Counted from the stretch's first letter, positions 1 to 6,396 are shown. The stretch: 8,544 nucleotides of DNA from Candidatus Bathyarchaeota archaeon (GCA_026014515.1 JAOZIG010000199.1:1-8544); one strand, 5' to 3'. Notes: generated by a model not told the origin, from the letters alone. Numbers and translations: made by a program.

Positions 1-434
1 AGCACGTTACCGTTTAACCCACCTTGTGCCTCTCCAAGCTGAACAGTTACACAAAGCTGGTGACACAACTGGCTCTTACCGCTGCCGAACTCACCATAGA
101 ACTCGGTGAGGCTCTGAGTCTCGATACCTCCCTGTAGAAGAGTATCAAGGCTACTGCAACCAGTGGTGAGTTTTCTGATGTTTCGACGTAGCTCCACAAG
201 CTCATCGCCTCTGACGAAGGTTATGGCTCTGGATTTTCGTGCAGCCTCTATCACTTTCTCGGCTACCTGTTCACCGATGCCAGCTGATACTAGCTCCGCT
301 ACTGTGGCTGTGCTGAGGGATTCGATTGTTTTGAAACCGATTTCCTTGAGTTTGTTCACTGTGGCTGGGCCTAAGCCTGGTATGTCCTCTATGGTCTGGT
401 ATGCTCCATTGGTTTTTTCGAGGTCTTCAGACAT
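1..434 (-). CDS. radA: DNA repair and recombination protein RadA, N-terminal part, cut by the window edge
   Basis: RadA is the archaeal RecA/Rad51 recombinase: it forms an ATP-dependent filament on single-stranded DNA and carries out strand exchange in the cytoplasm. The first 144 residues are visible. Residues about 15-70 form the helix-hairpin-helix N-terminal domain (IPGLGPATVNKLKEIGF at 18-34). The RecA core begins near residue 88 with KLTTG and contains GGIETQSLTEFYGEFGSGKS, whose Walker A loop is residues 114-121. This is typical of RadA rather than of the short paralogue RadB, which lacks the HhH domain. The ATG is supported by AAGGTG five bases upstream (440-445). In the linker the polymerisation motif reads F73-V-R-G76, where FxxA is usual. 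The gene follows a zinc-ribbon gene and aIF1 on the same strand after a 50-base gap, so it may be the last gene of that transcript or have its own weak promoter. The gene continues beyond base 1. Confidence 0.96.
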   Translation of the reverse strand, partial: MSEDLEKTNGAYQTIEDIPGLGPATVNKLKEIGFKTIESLSTATVAELVSAGIGEQVAEKVIEAARKSRAITFVRGDELVELRRNIRKLTTGCSSLDTLLQGGIETQSLTEFYGEFGSGKSQLCHQLCVTVQLGEAQGGLNGNV

Positions 435-439
435 GGCTG

Positions 440-445
440 CACCTT
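440..445 (-). promoter_or_regulatory. Shine-Dalgarno site of radA
   Basis: On the minus strand AAGGTG lies five bases before the radA ATG. It is complementary to the 3' end of archaeal 16S rRNA and fixes the start at 434. Confidence 0.6.
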
Positions 446-484
446 ATGTGTATACTAAGAGTAGGTTGTTCCAGTGGTTAAATT

Positions 485-700
485 CTATGGTTCTTCAGGT
501 TCCTCAGAATCTTCTGGTTCAAGCTCAAGAATAAGAGGTCCCTCGTAACCACATTCTTCACAGTGGTACATTTGGGGTAGTATGCCGTAGCTTTCTTTGA
601 GCTTTATTTTGGGGCTCTGACAGTTGGGGCAAAACACTGGACGCGGTCTTTGATGCTTTGACTTTTTGAGTATATCTATGATATCATCAAGTCTTGGCAC
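485..700 (-). CDS. small zinc-ribbon protein of unknown function
   Basis: The product is 71 residues with no name I can assign. It has an N-terminal helix (PRLDDIIDILKKSK), a basic stretch, then a two-knuckle zinc ribbon, CPNC at 24-27 and CEECG at 47-51, separated by a strand-forming segment. The C-terminal tail from residue 59 is strongly acidic (ELEPEDSEEPEEP). The CxxC-x19-CxxC ribbon resembles those of small archaeal proteins associated with transcription, translation or RNA, but that is inference. The start is GTG at 698-700, two bases after the aIF1 stop, with GAGGT just upstream inside the end of aIF1. The near-zero spacing argues for translational coupling with aIF1 and a shared transcript, and radA follows. 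No membrane segment or signal peptide is visible. Confidence 0.75.
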   Translation of the reverse strand: MPRLDDIIDILKKSKHQRPRPVFCPNCQSPKIKLKESYGILPQMYHCEECGYEGPLILELEPEDSEEPEEP

Positions 701-702
701 GC

Positions 703-1011
703 TTACTGAACCTCGATGTTCTCGTCAGGGAACCCTAGCTTGATGAGAGTCTCATGTACTGTATCCCTGTGGTCACCCATTAGGAGAACCTGTTCATTTT
801 TCGCTGTGCCGCCGCATGCGCACTTGTTTTTCAACTGGGTTGCTAAGTTGCCTAGATCCACTCCCTTGGAGTCAATGCCGTCGATGACGGTCCATTTTTT
901 ACCCCATTTACGTGTCTCTAAACGAATCCTGATCCGCTGCTCTTCCTTGCTCATCTCCTCGCATACGCAGAGGTCTTTGGGAAGTCCACAGACGGGACAA
1001 ATTTCTGCCAT
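703..1011 (-). CDS. translation initiation factor aIF1 (SUI1 family)
   Basis: aIF1 binds the small ribosomal subunit near the P site and enforces start-codon selection during initiation. With the start at ATG 1009-1011 the product is 102 residues, the normal length for archaeal SUI1 proteins. The N-terminus MAEICPVCGLPKDLCVC holds four cysteines (5, 8, 15, 17), the zinc knuckle seen in archaeal aIF1. The SUI1 fold follows: RIRIRLETRKWGKKWTVIDGID, then KNKCACGGTAK at 61-71 and GDHRDTVHETLIKLGFP near the end, all hallmark segments. An upstream in-frame ATG at 1056 would add 15 residues (MCKSFYSRRLDKVLI) that do not belong to the family and cover the likely promoter, so I reject it. A TATA-like stretch at about 1040-1050 predicts a transcript starting only a few bases before this ATG. 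The zinc-ribbon gene follows after 2 bases. Confidence 0.93.
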   Translation of the reverse strand: MAEICPVCGLPKDLCVCEEMSKEEQRIRIRLETRKWGKKWTVIDGIDSKGVDLGNLATQLKNKCACGGTAKNEQVLLMGDHRDTVHETLIKLGFPDENIEVQ

Positions 1012-1035
1012 TATCAACACTTTATCGAGACGCCT

Positions 1036-1050
1036 ACTGTAAAAACTTTT
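1036..1050 (-). promoter_or_regulatory. possible TATA promoter of the aIF1 transcript
   Basis: On the minus strand the stretch AAAAGTTTTTACAG is centred about 30 bases upstream of the aIF1 ATG at 1011. The usual TATA-to-start distance of about 25 bases would place the transcript start near 1018, giving a leader of under 10 bases. This fits the weak ribosome-binding site there. The box matches the archaeal consensus only loosely. Confidence 0.35.
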
Positions 1051-1132
1051 GCACAATTCACAATGTTTTCATGTGTTTTAGGCGTTTTTGGAGCCTTTTT
1101 TCAGCCCTCTATTGAGTAAATTTAACTAAAAC

Positions 1133-1732
1133 CTAGGTATAGTTCTGAAGCAGGCTAAACGCCTGAAGAGCCTGACCACTATCCAGTATGATGATAGTGT
1201 TTGTACTACAGCTGATGAACTCAACGATATTGACATTGTGACTCGCCAATAGATTGGTCACAAAGGCAACGAATCCTGGCGTATTCTCAACTGTTGGTGG
1301 ACTTAACAATATCAGTGCTACTAGGTTTTTCTGGAACTGTACTTTTTCAGGTAGCTGGTTCTTCATGATGGTCTGATCAACCACGTAGACATATTGGTCA
1401 GTAAGATGTGCGGTCACAATATGGGGTATATCTAGCCTGATGGGGGAGATTACTACACCGATCTTGTCTTGAAGTCTTACCTTACTGTTCTTGAGTATTG
1501 ATTGAACGGCTTCCTCGCGTAGAGACCGGTCCAAGCTTATCTCGTCAGCTACCCTGATCACGGCGGCTTTTACTGCCTCTAGGCTTCCTTCACCTATCTC
1601 TTCTTGGAGGACGCGGGCTAGGGCGCTGTAGTTGACTATTTTGAGGTTTAATGCGTCCAGTAGGCTTGGTCTCATCTGTATTGTTTCTCGGACCTGCTGG
1701 GCTATGCTCTGTGTTCTATCTGTGTTATCCAT
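1133..1732 (-). CDS. ACT-domain protein, probable small-molecule-sensing regulator
   Basis: With ATG at 1730-1732 the product is 199 residues. Residues about 8-70 are helical (QQVRETIQMRPSLLDALNLK, then NYSALARVLQEEIG and EAVKAAVIRVADEI) and resemble an N-terminal helical domain found in archaeal ACT-domain proteins. The C-terminal part from about 140 has an ACT-like pattern: a hydrophobic strand, TPGFVAFVTNLLASHNVNIVEFISCSTNTIIILD, then a helix. Residues about 90-120 may form a preceding ACT-like half. ACT domains usually bind amino acids and control metabolic enzymes or transcription, so an amino-acid link is plausible beside argG but not shown. In-frame starts at 1798 (GTG) and 1795 (ATG) would add about 22 unrelated residues, cross the TATA-like element and leave only about 20 bases to the argG start, so I prefer 1732. 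No catalytic motif is visible. Confidence 0.72.
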   Translation of the reverse strand: MDNTDRTQSIAQQVRETIQMRPSLLDALNLKIVNYSALARVLQEEIGEGSLEAVKAAVIRVADEISLDRSLREEAVQSILKNSKVRLQDKIGVVISPIRLDIPHIVTAHLTDQYVYVVDQTIMKNQLPEKVQFQKNLVALILLSPPTVENTPGFVAFVTNLLASHNVNIVEFISCSTNTIIILDSGQALQAFSLLQNYT

Positions 1733-1746
1733 TGCCGTATTTGTTA

Positions 1747-1770
1747 CATTTATGTCATAAGGTATAAATG
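1747..1770. promoter_or_regulatory. divergent promoter region with inverted repeat between the ACT gene and argG
   Basis: CATTTATG at 1747-1754 and TATAAATG at 1763-1770 are near-perfect inverted copies (7 of 8). A second, perfect inverted repeat TTATG-T-CATAA lies within at 1750-1760. Read on the plus strand, the right copy is a TATA box preceded by a purine-rich stretch, and predicts an argG transcript start near 1790. Read on the minus strand it gives TTTATA and predicts a start near 1740, just before the ACT-protein ATG at 1732. The repeat could bind a dimeric regulator that controls both genes. That is inference. Confidence 0.5.
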
Positions 1771-1803
1771 CTTGCATCAGGTTGTCAGTGTTCATCACAA
1801 ATA

Positions 1804-1807
1804 GAGG
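1804..1807 (+). promoter_or_regulatory. Shine-Dalgarno site of argG
   Basis: GAGG lies nine bases before the argG ATG at 1817, within the leader predicted from the TATA element at 1763-1770. Confidence 0.55.
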
Positions 1808-1816
1808 ATAATTGCA

Positions 1817-3076
1817 ATGGCTAAAGACAAAGTAGTTCTAGCGTACAGCGGTGGACTTGACACATCCATGATGGTCAAGTGGCTCCAACAGGAGTACGAC
1901 ATGGATGTCATCACCTGCAACCTAAACGTAGGACAAGACAAAGAGACCAAAGGCATAGAAGAAAAAGCATGGGCTATGGGGGCGATCAACCACTATAGCT
2001 TCGATGCACGTGAAGAATTCGCCATGGAGTACATCTTCCCAGCGATAAAGGCAAACGCCCTTTACATGGGAACTTACCCCGTGAGCAGCAGCCTCAGCAG
2101 GCCCCTCATCTCAAAGAAACTCGTAGAAGTCGCAGAGATGGAGGACGCGAAAGCAGTGGCACACGGATGTACAGGAAAAGGCAACGATCAAGTAAGGTTC
2201 GATATCACAATCAAGGCTTTGAACCCAAAGCTCAAAGTCATTGCACCCGTCAGGGAGTGGAAATTCGATAGAAAAGCCCAGATCGAGTGGGCAAAGGAAC
2301 ACGGTGTCCCTATCCCAGTTACAGCGGAAAGCCCATACAGTATCGATGAGAACCTGTGGGGTAGAAGCGTAGAGGGTGGAATCCTTGAGCACCCTGATGT
2401 TCAGGTGCCGAAGGAGGTCTGGGACTGGACTACTCCAGTTGAGTTAGCTCCTGATGAGCCTACTTTCATCAAGATTGGCTTCAAGGAAGGCGTACCAGTA
2501 AGTCTAGATAACGTGGAGTACAAGCCTCATGAGTTAATCAAGAAGGTACGTGACATCAGCGGCGTCCACGGTATCGGAAGAATCGAGCATATGGAGGATC
2601 GTATAGTCGGACTGAAGACTCGTGAGACCTATGAGGTTCCAGCAGCGGAGACCATCATCAATGCCCACACTGACCTTGAGAAGATGGTCTTGACTCGCCA
2701 CCAGAAGCTCCTGAAGATGGAGATGGATATCAAGTGGGCGACAGCCGTCTATCAAGGACTCTGGGTTGACCCATACAAGGAAGACCTTGATGTCTACATC
2801 AACCACACCCAGAAGAACGTCACTGGTAGCGTGACCATGAAGCTCTTCAAGGGACAGGCGAAACCAGTGAGCCGTGAGAGCCCATTCAGCCTCTACGACT
2901 ATAACTTGGCTAGCTTCGACATCAACACCCACTATGATCAGGGCGATGCTCTGGGCTTCATCAACCTCTGGGGATTACCAAGTGTTACAGCTTGGAACCT
3001 CAAGCGCAAGATCGCTGATGAAGGCATCAAAGAGATGGGCAAGAAGGTCGTCCCAGTCCCCACCGGGGACTCCTAG
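1817..3076 (+). CDS. argG: argininosuccinate synthase
   Basis: This cytoplasmic enzyme joins citrulline and aspartate using ATP, releasing AMP and pyrophosphate, to make argininosuccinate, the step before ArgH in arginine synthesis. The 419-residue product has the usual length. The N-terminal nucleotide-binding domain starts with VVLAYSGGLDTS (P-loop SGGLDTS, residues 11-17). YPVSSSLSRPLISK at 87-100 and HGCTGKGNDQVRF at 116-128 are signature segments, and the synthetase domain opens with SIDENLWGRSVEGG at 175-188. Nothing is truncated and all recognisable motifs are present. It is transcribed divergently from the ACT-domain gene, and no argH or other arginine gene lies in the window, so it is probably a single-gene transcript ending in a T-rich stretch near 3094. 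Lysine codons switch from mostly AAA before codon 160 (11 AAA, 6 AAG) to almost all AAG after codon 193 (2 AAA, 19 AAG), an unusual mosaic. Confidence 0.97.
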   Translation: MAKDKVVLAYSGGLDTSMMVKWLQQEYDMDVITCNLNVGQDKETKGIEEKAWAMGAINHYSFDAREEFAMEYIFPAIKANALYMGTYPVSSSLSRPLISKKLVEVAEMEDAKAVAHGCTGKGNDQVRFDITIKALNPKLKVIAPVREWKFDRKAQIEWAKEHGVPIPVTAESPYSIDENLWGRSVEGGILEHPDVQVPKEVWDWTTPVELAPDEPTFIKIGFKEGVPVSLDNVEYKPHELIKKVRDISGVHGIGRIEHMEDRIVGLKTRETYEVPAAETIINAHTDLEKMVLTRHQKLLKMEMDIKWATAVYQGLWVDPYKEDLDVYINHTQKNVTGSVTMKLFKGQAKPVSRESPFSLYDYNLASFDINTHYDQGDALGFINLWGLPSVTAWNLKRKIADEGIKEMGKKVVPVPTGDS

Positions 3077-3090
3077 GTTCACACATTTCA

Positions 3091-3109
3091 TACCTTTTCT
3101 TAATAAACA
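3091..3109 (+). promoter_or_regulatory. T-rich end of argG overlapping a possible TATA box of the winged-helix gene
   Basis: Fifteen bases after the argG stop, CCTTTTCTTAATAAAC combines a short T tract, as in archaeal factor-independent termination, with TTAATAAA at 3100-3107. The latter would place a transcript start near 3130, just before the ribosome-binding site of the next gene. Both readings are weak. Confidence 0.3.
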
Positions 3110-3130
3110 AGGACAGGGTTTCTATCCATA

Positions 3131-3136
3131 AGAGGT
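3131..3136 (+). promoter_or_regulatory. Shine-Dalgarno site selecting a TTG start
   Basis: AGAGGT ends ten bases before TTG 3147. An in-frame stop (TAA, 3129-3131) blocks any longer reading, and the next ATG lies at codon 56 inside the conserved helix, so this site supports the TTG as the real start. Confidence 0.5.
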
Positions 3137-3146
3137 AGCCCAACCC

Positions 3147-3470
3147 TTGTCATCACGCGAAGAATCACTTATTGATATACTTGAACGAGCATTACCCCTT
3201 CCCCCCAAGATTATCGTAGGCTACAATAAGCTAGAACGGGATTTCACAAGCGGTGACGTTGCACGCGTCTGTGACATCAGCAGAAGTAGTGCCAAGTTCT
3301 ACGTCAACAAGATGGTGGACCTCAGACTAGTCACCAAGGTACCCCACAAGCGCATGTACCAGAAGTTTGCTAACGCTAACAAGTTCAGCGACTGGTTGAA
3401 AGACCTATCAAAACTAGCCCTTGAGCCTCTTGAGTCGGGTCAACTGGAGCTTCCCGAGGAGGAATACTAG
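3147..3470 (+). CDS. small winged helix-turn-helix protein
   Basis: The 107-residue product is a predicted DNA-binding protein. An N-terminal amphipathic helix (ESLIDILERALPL) leads into a helix-turn-helix, FTSGDVARVCDISRSSAKFY at 33-52, where the serine-rich turn and second helix are typical of recognition helices. KMVDLRLVTKVPHKRMYQKF at 55-74 looks like the wing. The C-terminus is acidic (ELPEEEY). It has no ligand domain, so it could be a compact transcription regulator or an accessory DNA-binding protein. Its stop codon overlaps the start of the Hjc-type resolvase gene by one base, which implies co-translation and suggests a role linked to the nuclease or its expression. I cannot name the family. 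The TTG start rests on the upstream AGAGGT and on the in-frame stop just before it. Confidence 0.72.
   Translation: MSSREESLIDILERALPLPPKIIVGYNKLERDFTSGDVARVCDISRSSAKFYVNKMVDLRLVTKVPHKRMYQKFANANKFSDWLKDLSKLALEPLESGQLELPEEEY
3456..3462 (+). promoter_or_regulatory. strong Shine-Dalgarno site of the resolvase gene
   Basis: GAGGAGG lies inside the last codons of the winged-helix gene, seven bases before GTG 3470. It supports the GTG as the start despite an internal ATG at codon 29 that would be closer to usual Hjc starts. Confidence 0.65.
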
Positions 3471-3928
3471 TGAGCCTCAGGGACATAGCCTCACCCAAGA
3501 AAAAGCCCAGAGAAAGATATACGCGCCAGCTTACCGCCAAACAGGTGCGGGCTATGAAGAAACGTGGCTATGATGCTGAGCGAGAACTTGTGCATATGCT
3601 GAGGGACGTAGGGTATGATGCGATACGGGTGCCTGTTAGTGCGCCGAGCAAGGAGCCTTTGCCTGATGTCTTCGCCATCAAGGATGACGCTATTCTGAGT
3701 ATTGAGGTGAAGGCTCAGGAGCGTTACGCTTACTATAAGCGGGATCAGGTGCAGAAGCTTTTCGAGTTTCTTGAGATACACAAGATATATCCTCGTCGTT
3801 ATGCTGTGCTTGCTGCCAAGTTCAAGTATAAGGGGTGGTGGTTTGATGTCGCCACCAAACTCGGAGACTATATGATTAAGATCGATCAGGGTATGACGTG
3901 GAACGAGTTATTATCCAAAATCTCCTAG
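3470..3928 (+). CDS. hjc: Holliday junction resolvase, Hjc type
   Basis: Hjc is a dimeric, metal-dependent endonuclease that cuts four-way DNA junctions symmetrically at the end of recombination. The 152-residue product shows the restriction-endonuclease-like core: RGYDAERELVHMLRDVGYD at 32-50 with catalytic Glu37, PLPDVFAI at 64-70 with Asp66, and LSIEVKAQ at 76-83 with Glu79 and Lys81. These correspond to E9, D33, E46 and K48 of Pyrococcus Hjc. KRDQVQKLFEFLEIH and the YAVLAAKFKYKGWWFDV strands complete the fold. It carries about 28 extra basic residues (PKKKPRERYTRQLTAKQVR) before the usual start, which could contact DNA. GTG overlaps the upstream stop (TAGTG) and has a strong ribosome-binding site, so it is coupled to the winged-helix gene. 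Its partner recombinase RadA lies about 3 kb away on the other strand. Confidence 0.92.
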   Translation: MSLRDIASPKKKPRERYTRQLTAKQVRAMKKRGYDAERELVHMLRDVGYDAIRVPVSAPSKEPLPDVFAIKDDAILSIEVKAQERYAYYKRDQVQKLFEFLEIHKIYPRRYAVLAAKFKYKGWWFDVATKLGDYMIKIDQGMTWNELLSKIS

Positions 3929-3944
3929 TTTTACTTGAATACCG

Positions 3945-3952
3945 TTTATATA
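3945..3952 (+). promoter_or_regulatory. strong TATA box of the Lon-related protease gene
   Basis: TTTATATA is an exact archaeal TATA consensus. It lies 43 bases before the ATG at 3996, so transcription should start near 3973 and give a leader of about 22 bases containing AGTGAT (3987-3992), complementary to the 16S anti-Shine-Dalgarno region. It begins 16 bases after the resolvase stop, so the protease gene is transcribed separately. Confidence 0.75.
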
Positions 3953-3995
3953 CCATCCCTCTTAGATTTCTAACAGAATTATAACCAGTGATACT

Positions 3996-6392
3996 ATGAT
4001 CAAAGAATTAGAGTACAAGCAGGTAAGAAAGACCTGCCCTAAGAATTTTATACAGTGCGAGGCTACAAGCGAACTTGAGCCACTGAGCGAGATCATTGGA
4101 CAAGACCGCGCAGTACAGGCACTACAGTTTGGCTTGGATATTCAGGAAGAAGGATTCAACATCTATGTGGCGGGTATGCCGGGAACAGGCAAGAAGACAG
4201 CCATATTGACTTTCCTTGAGCAGAAGGCCAAGACCATGCCAGTACCACCGGACTGGTGTTATGTCTATAACTTCCAAGATAGCCAGAAACCCAACGCCTT
4301 GAAGCTGCCAGCGGGTAAGGGCAGTGAGTTCGTCAAGGATATGGAGAAACTCGTTGACGAGATGAAGAAGGCGCTCATGACGGCTTTTGAGAGCGATGAC
4401 TACGCTAATCGTCGCGAGGAGACCCTAAAACAGTACGAGGATAAGAAACAGGAACTCATGAGGGAGCTGAATAAGAAGGCACAGGAAGCTGGTTTTGCGC
4501 TTCAGCGTAGCCAGATCGGTATGCTCATCGTCCCTGTGATTAATGGTCAGATCATCAACGAGCAGCAGTTCAGTATCCTACCCCAGAACGTAAAGGAAGA
4601 GATACAGGATAGACGCAAGGAACTACAGGACGAGCTTAGGACCGCGTTTAGACAGTTTAGGGACGTGGATAGGGATGCTGAGTCATCTGTTGAGAAATTC
4701 AATATAGAGGTTGCCAACTTCGCTCTCGACCCATTGTTGGAGTCTATGAAGGATAAGTATGGTGAGATCGAGGAATGTATCGGTTACCTTGAGGCGGTTA
4801 AGAATGATATCTTGGAGAACCTGGGAGCCATACTTGGAGCACAACAGGAATCATCAAACCCACTTGAGGCGATGATGGGGAGAACAGCACCAGACCCCAC
4901 AGAGCGTTATCAGGTAAACCTCATAGTAGACAACAGCAAGCTTGAGGGCGCACCTGTCATCATGGAGATGAACCCTGGGCACGACAAACTCTTCGGAACA
5001 ACAGAGAAAGAGGCTCGATTTGGCGCACTGGTAACCAATTATACAATGATCAGAGGGGGCAGCGCCCACGAGGCAAACGGAGGCTTCTTGGTGATACCCA
5101 TTGAGGAGCTCGCTCGTAACCCGGGTAGCTACGAGACACTGAAGCGCACTATATTGGATAAGAATCTGGAGATTGAGGAGCTGATGGCGCGTATGGGGTA
5201 CATTGGCACAAAGAGTCTTCGCCCAGAGCCTATCCCATTCACCGCCAAGGTGATTCTGGTGGGCGAGACACGATACTACTATATGCTATATCAGGCTGAC
5301 AGCGAGTTCAAGAAGGTCTTCAAGATCAAGGCAGAGTTCGACAGCACCATGGACCGTACCGCAGAGAATGTACAGGAGTACGCCAAGTTCATGTGCACCC
5401 TCAGCAACAAGGAGGGACTCAAACACCTTGACACCACGGGAATCGCCAGCATCGTAGAGTACAGCAGTAGACTTGCAGCCGATCAGGAGAAACTCTCTAC
5501 ACAGTTCGCTGAGATAAGCGACATCATCAGGGAAGCCAACTACTACGCACAGGAAAATGGCAGCGAGTTAATCACAGACAAGCATATTCGAGCGGCTATC
5601 GAGGCAAGGGTCTATCGTAGCAACCTTATCGAAGAGAAGCTTGGGGAGATGATTGAACGTGGTACGATTCTCGTTGATACAGAGGGTGAACGCATTGGAC
5701 AGGTCAATGGTTTAGCTGTTCTCGGACTAGGAGATTATATGTTCGGCAAGCCTAGTAGAATCACGGCTAGCATTGGTCTCGGTAAGGGAGGAATCATCGA
5801 TATCGAGAAGCAGGCTGAGATGGGTGGACCCACTCACACCAAGGGCGTTCATATACTCACAGGTTTCCTGACACAGCGTTATGCTAGAAAGCACCCTTTG
5901 AGTCTGACGGCTAGACTTACCTTTGAGCAGAGCTACAGTGGAGTAGACGGTGATAGCGCGAGTAGCACTGAGACATATGCGATGCTCAGCGCTCTTAGTG
6001 GGGTGCCAATCAAGCAGAATTATGCTGTAACTGGTTCAGTGAACCAGAAAGGCGAGGTTCAGGCTATTGGTGGCGTCAACCAGAAGATCGAGGGCTTCTA
6101 CGACCTGTGTAAGGTTAGAGGATTGTCCGGTAAGCAGGGGGTCATGATTCCAGTGAGTAACGTGAGGAACCTGATGCTCAGGGAGGACGTGGTGGAGGCT
6201 ATCAAGGATGGCAAGTTCCACATCTACCCTGTCGAGAACATTGATGAGGGCATCGAGGTCCTGACCGGTGTACCCGCTGGGGAGCCCAATGAGGACGGGG
6301 AATACCCTGAGGGTAGCATCAATTATCTGGTGCAGAAGCGTCTCGATGATATGGCGGAACTGCTTCAACCCAAGAAAAACAACGAGGAATAA
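3996..6392 (+). CDS. Lon-related protease, LonC/AAA_32 type, with degraded ATPase motifs
   Basis: A 798-residue soluble protease related to Lon but not the membrane-bound archaeal LonB: no membrane segments are present. Residues about 20-110 and 305-460 form an AAA-like module split by a charged helical insertion (about 110-285, e.g. YEDKKQELMRELNKKAQEAG), as in the AAA_32 family. The Walker A loop GMPGTGKK (60-67) ends in Lys instead of Ser/Thr, and the segment ANGGFLVIPIEEL (360-371) has Pro-Ile where related proteins keep a Walker B acid. The sensor-like KVILVGETRYYY and the arginine-rich VFKIKAEFD are present. The C-terminal Lon protease domain (about 560-760) has GVDGDSASS with nucleophile Ser654 and GGVNQKIEG with Lys697. 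The 43-residue spacing matches E. coli Lon S679/K722. Family members called LonC are reported to work without ATP, so this may be ATP-independent. A strong TATA box precedes it and T tracts follow, so it is probably monocistronic. Confidence 0.9.
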   Translation: MIKELEYKQVRKTCPKNFIQCEATSELEPLSEIIGQDRAVQALQFGLDIQEEGFNIYVAGMPGTGKKTAILTFLEQKAKTMPVPPDWCYVYNFQDSQKPNALKLPAGKGSEFVKDMEKLVDEMKKALMTAFESDDYANRREETLKQYEDKKQELMRELNKKAQEAGFALQRSQIGMLIVPVINGQIINEQQFSILPQNVKEEIQDRRKELQDELRTAFRQFRDVDRDAESSVEKFNIEVANFALDPLLESMKDKYGEIEECIGYLEAVKNDILENLGAILGAQQESSNPLEAMMGRTAPDPTERYQVNLIVDNSKLEGAPVIMEMNPGHDKLFGTTEKEARFGALVTNYTMIRGGSAHEANGGFLVIPIEELARNPGSYETLKRTILDKNLEIEELMARMGYIGTKSLRPEPIPFTAKVILVGETRYYYMLYQADSEFKKVFKIKAEFDSTMDRTAENVQEYAKFMCTLSNKEGLKHLDTTGIASIVEYSSRLAADQEKLSTQFAEISDIIREANYYAQENGSELITDKHIRAAIEARVYRSNLIEEKLGEMIERGTILVDTEGERIGQVNGLAVLGLGDYMFGKPSRITASIGLGKGGIIDIEKQAEMGGPTHTKGVHILTGFLTQRYARKHPLSLTARLTFEQSYSGVDGDSASSTETYAMLSALSGVPIKQNYAVTGSVNQKGEVQAIGGVNQKIEGFYDLCKVRGLSGKQGVMIPVSNVRNLMLREDVVEAIKDGKFHIYPVENIDEGIEVLTGVPAGEPNEDGEYPEGSINYLVQKRLDDMAELLQPKKNNEE

Positions 6393-6396
6393 ACGC

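Noticed and set aside
163..534. Plus-strand open frame of 123 codons opposite radA
   Set aside because: It is the complement of radA, whose minus-strand reading gives clear HhH and Walker A motifs. The plus-strand product is serine-rich without domains.
716..1042. Plus-strand open frame opposite aIF1
   Set aside because: Antisense shadow of a clear SUI1-family gene, with no ribosome-binding site or family features.
1012..1056. Fifteen-residue N-terminal extension of aIF1
   Set aside because: Not in the family, and it would run through the likely promoter. The conserved MAEICPVCGLPKDLC start lies at 1011.
1068..1102. T-rich tracts and short inverted repeats on the plus strand in the gap after the ACT gene
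   Set aside because: No plus-strand gene lies upstream to need a terminator, and the stem (AGGC/GCCT) is only 4 bp, so a small RNA or terminator call is not supported.
1733..1798. Longer ACT-protein start at GTG 1798 or ATG 1795
   Set aside because: It would leave about 20 bases for two divergent promoters, and the added residues do not resemble the family. Not fully excluded.
2534..2932. Minus-strand open frames within argG (also 2111-2392)
   Set aside because: Complement of conserved argininosuccinate synthase, with no motifs of their own.
2874..3131. Plus-strand +1-frame overlap at the end of argG
   Set aside because: Out-of-frame reading of the argG 3' end. The argG C-terminus is intact, so there is no frameshift to explain.
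3996..6392. Archaeal membrane protease LonB
   Set aside because: No transmembrane segments between the ATPase motifs, and the split AAA module with a long helical insertion matches the LonC/AAA_32 type instead.
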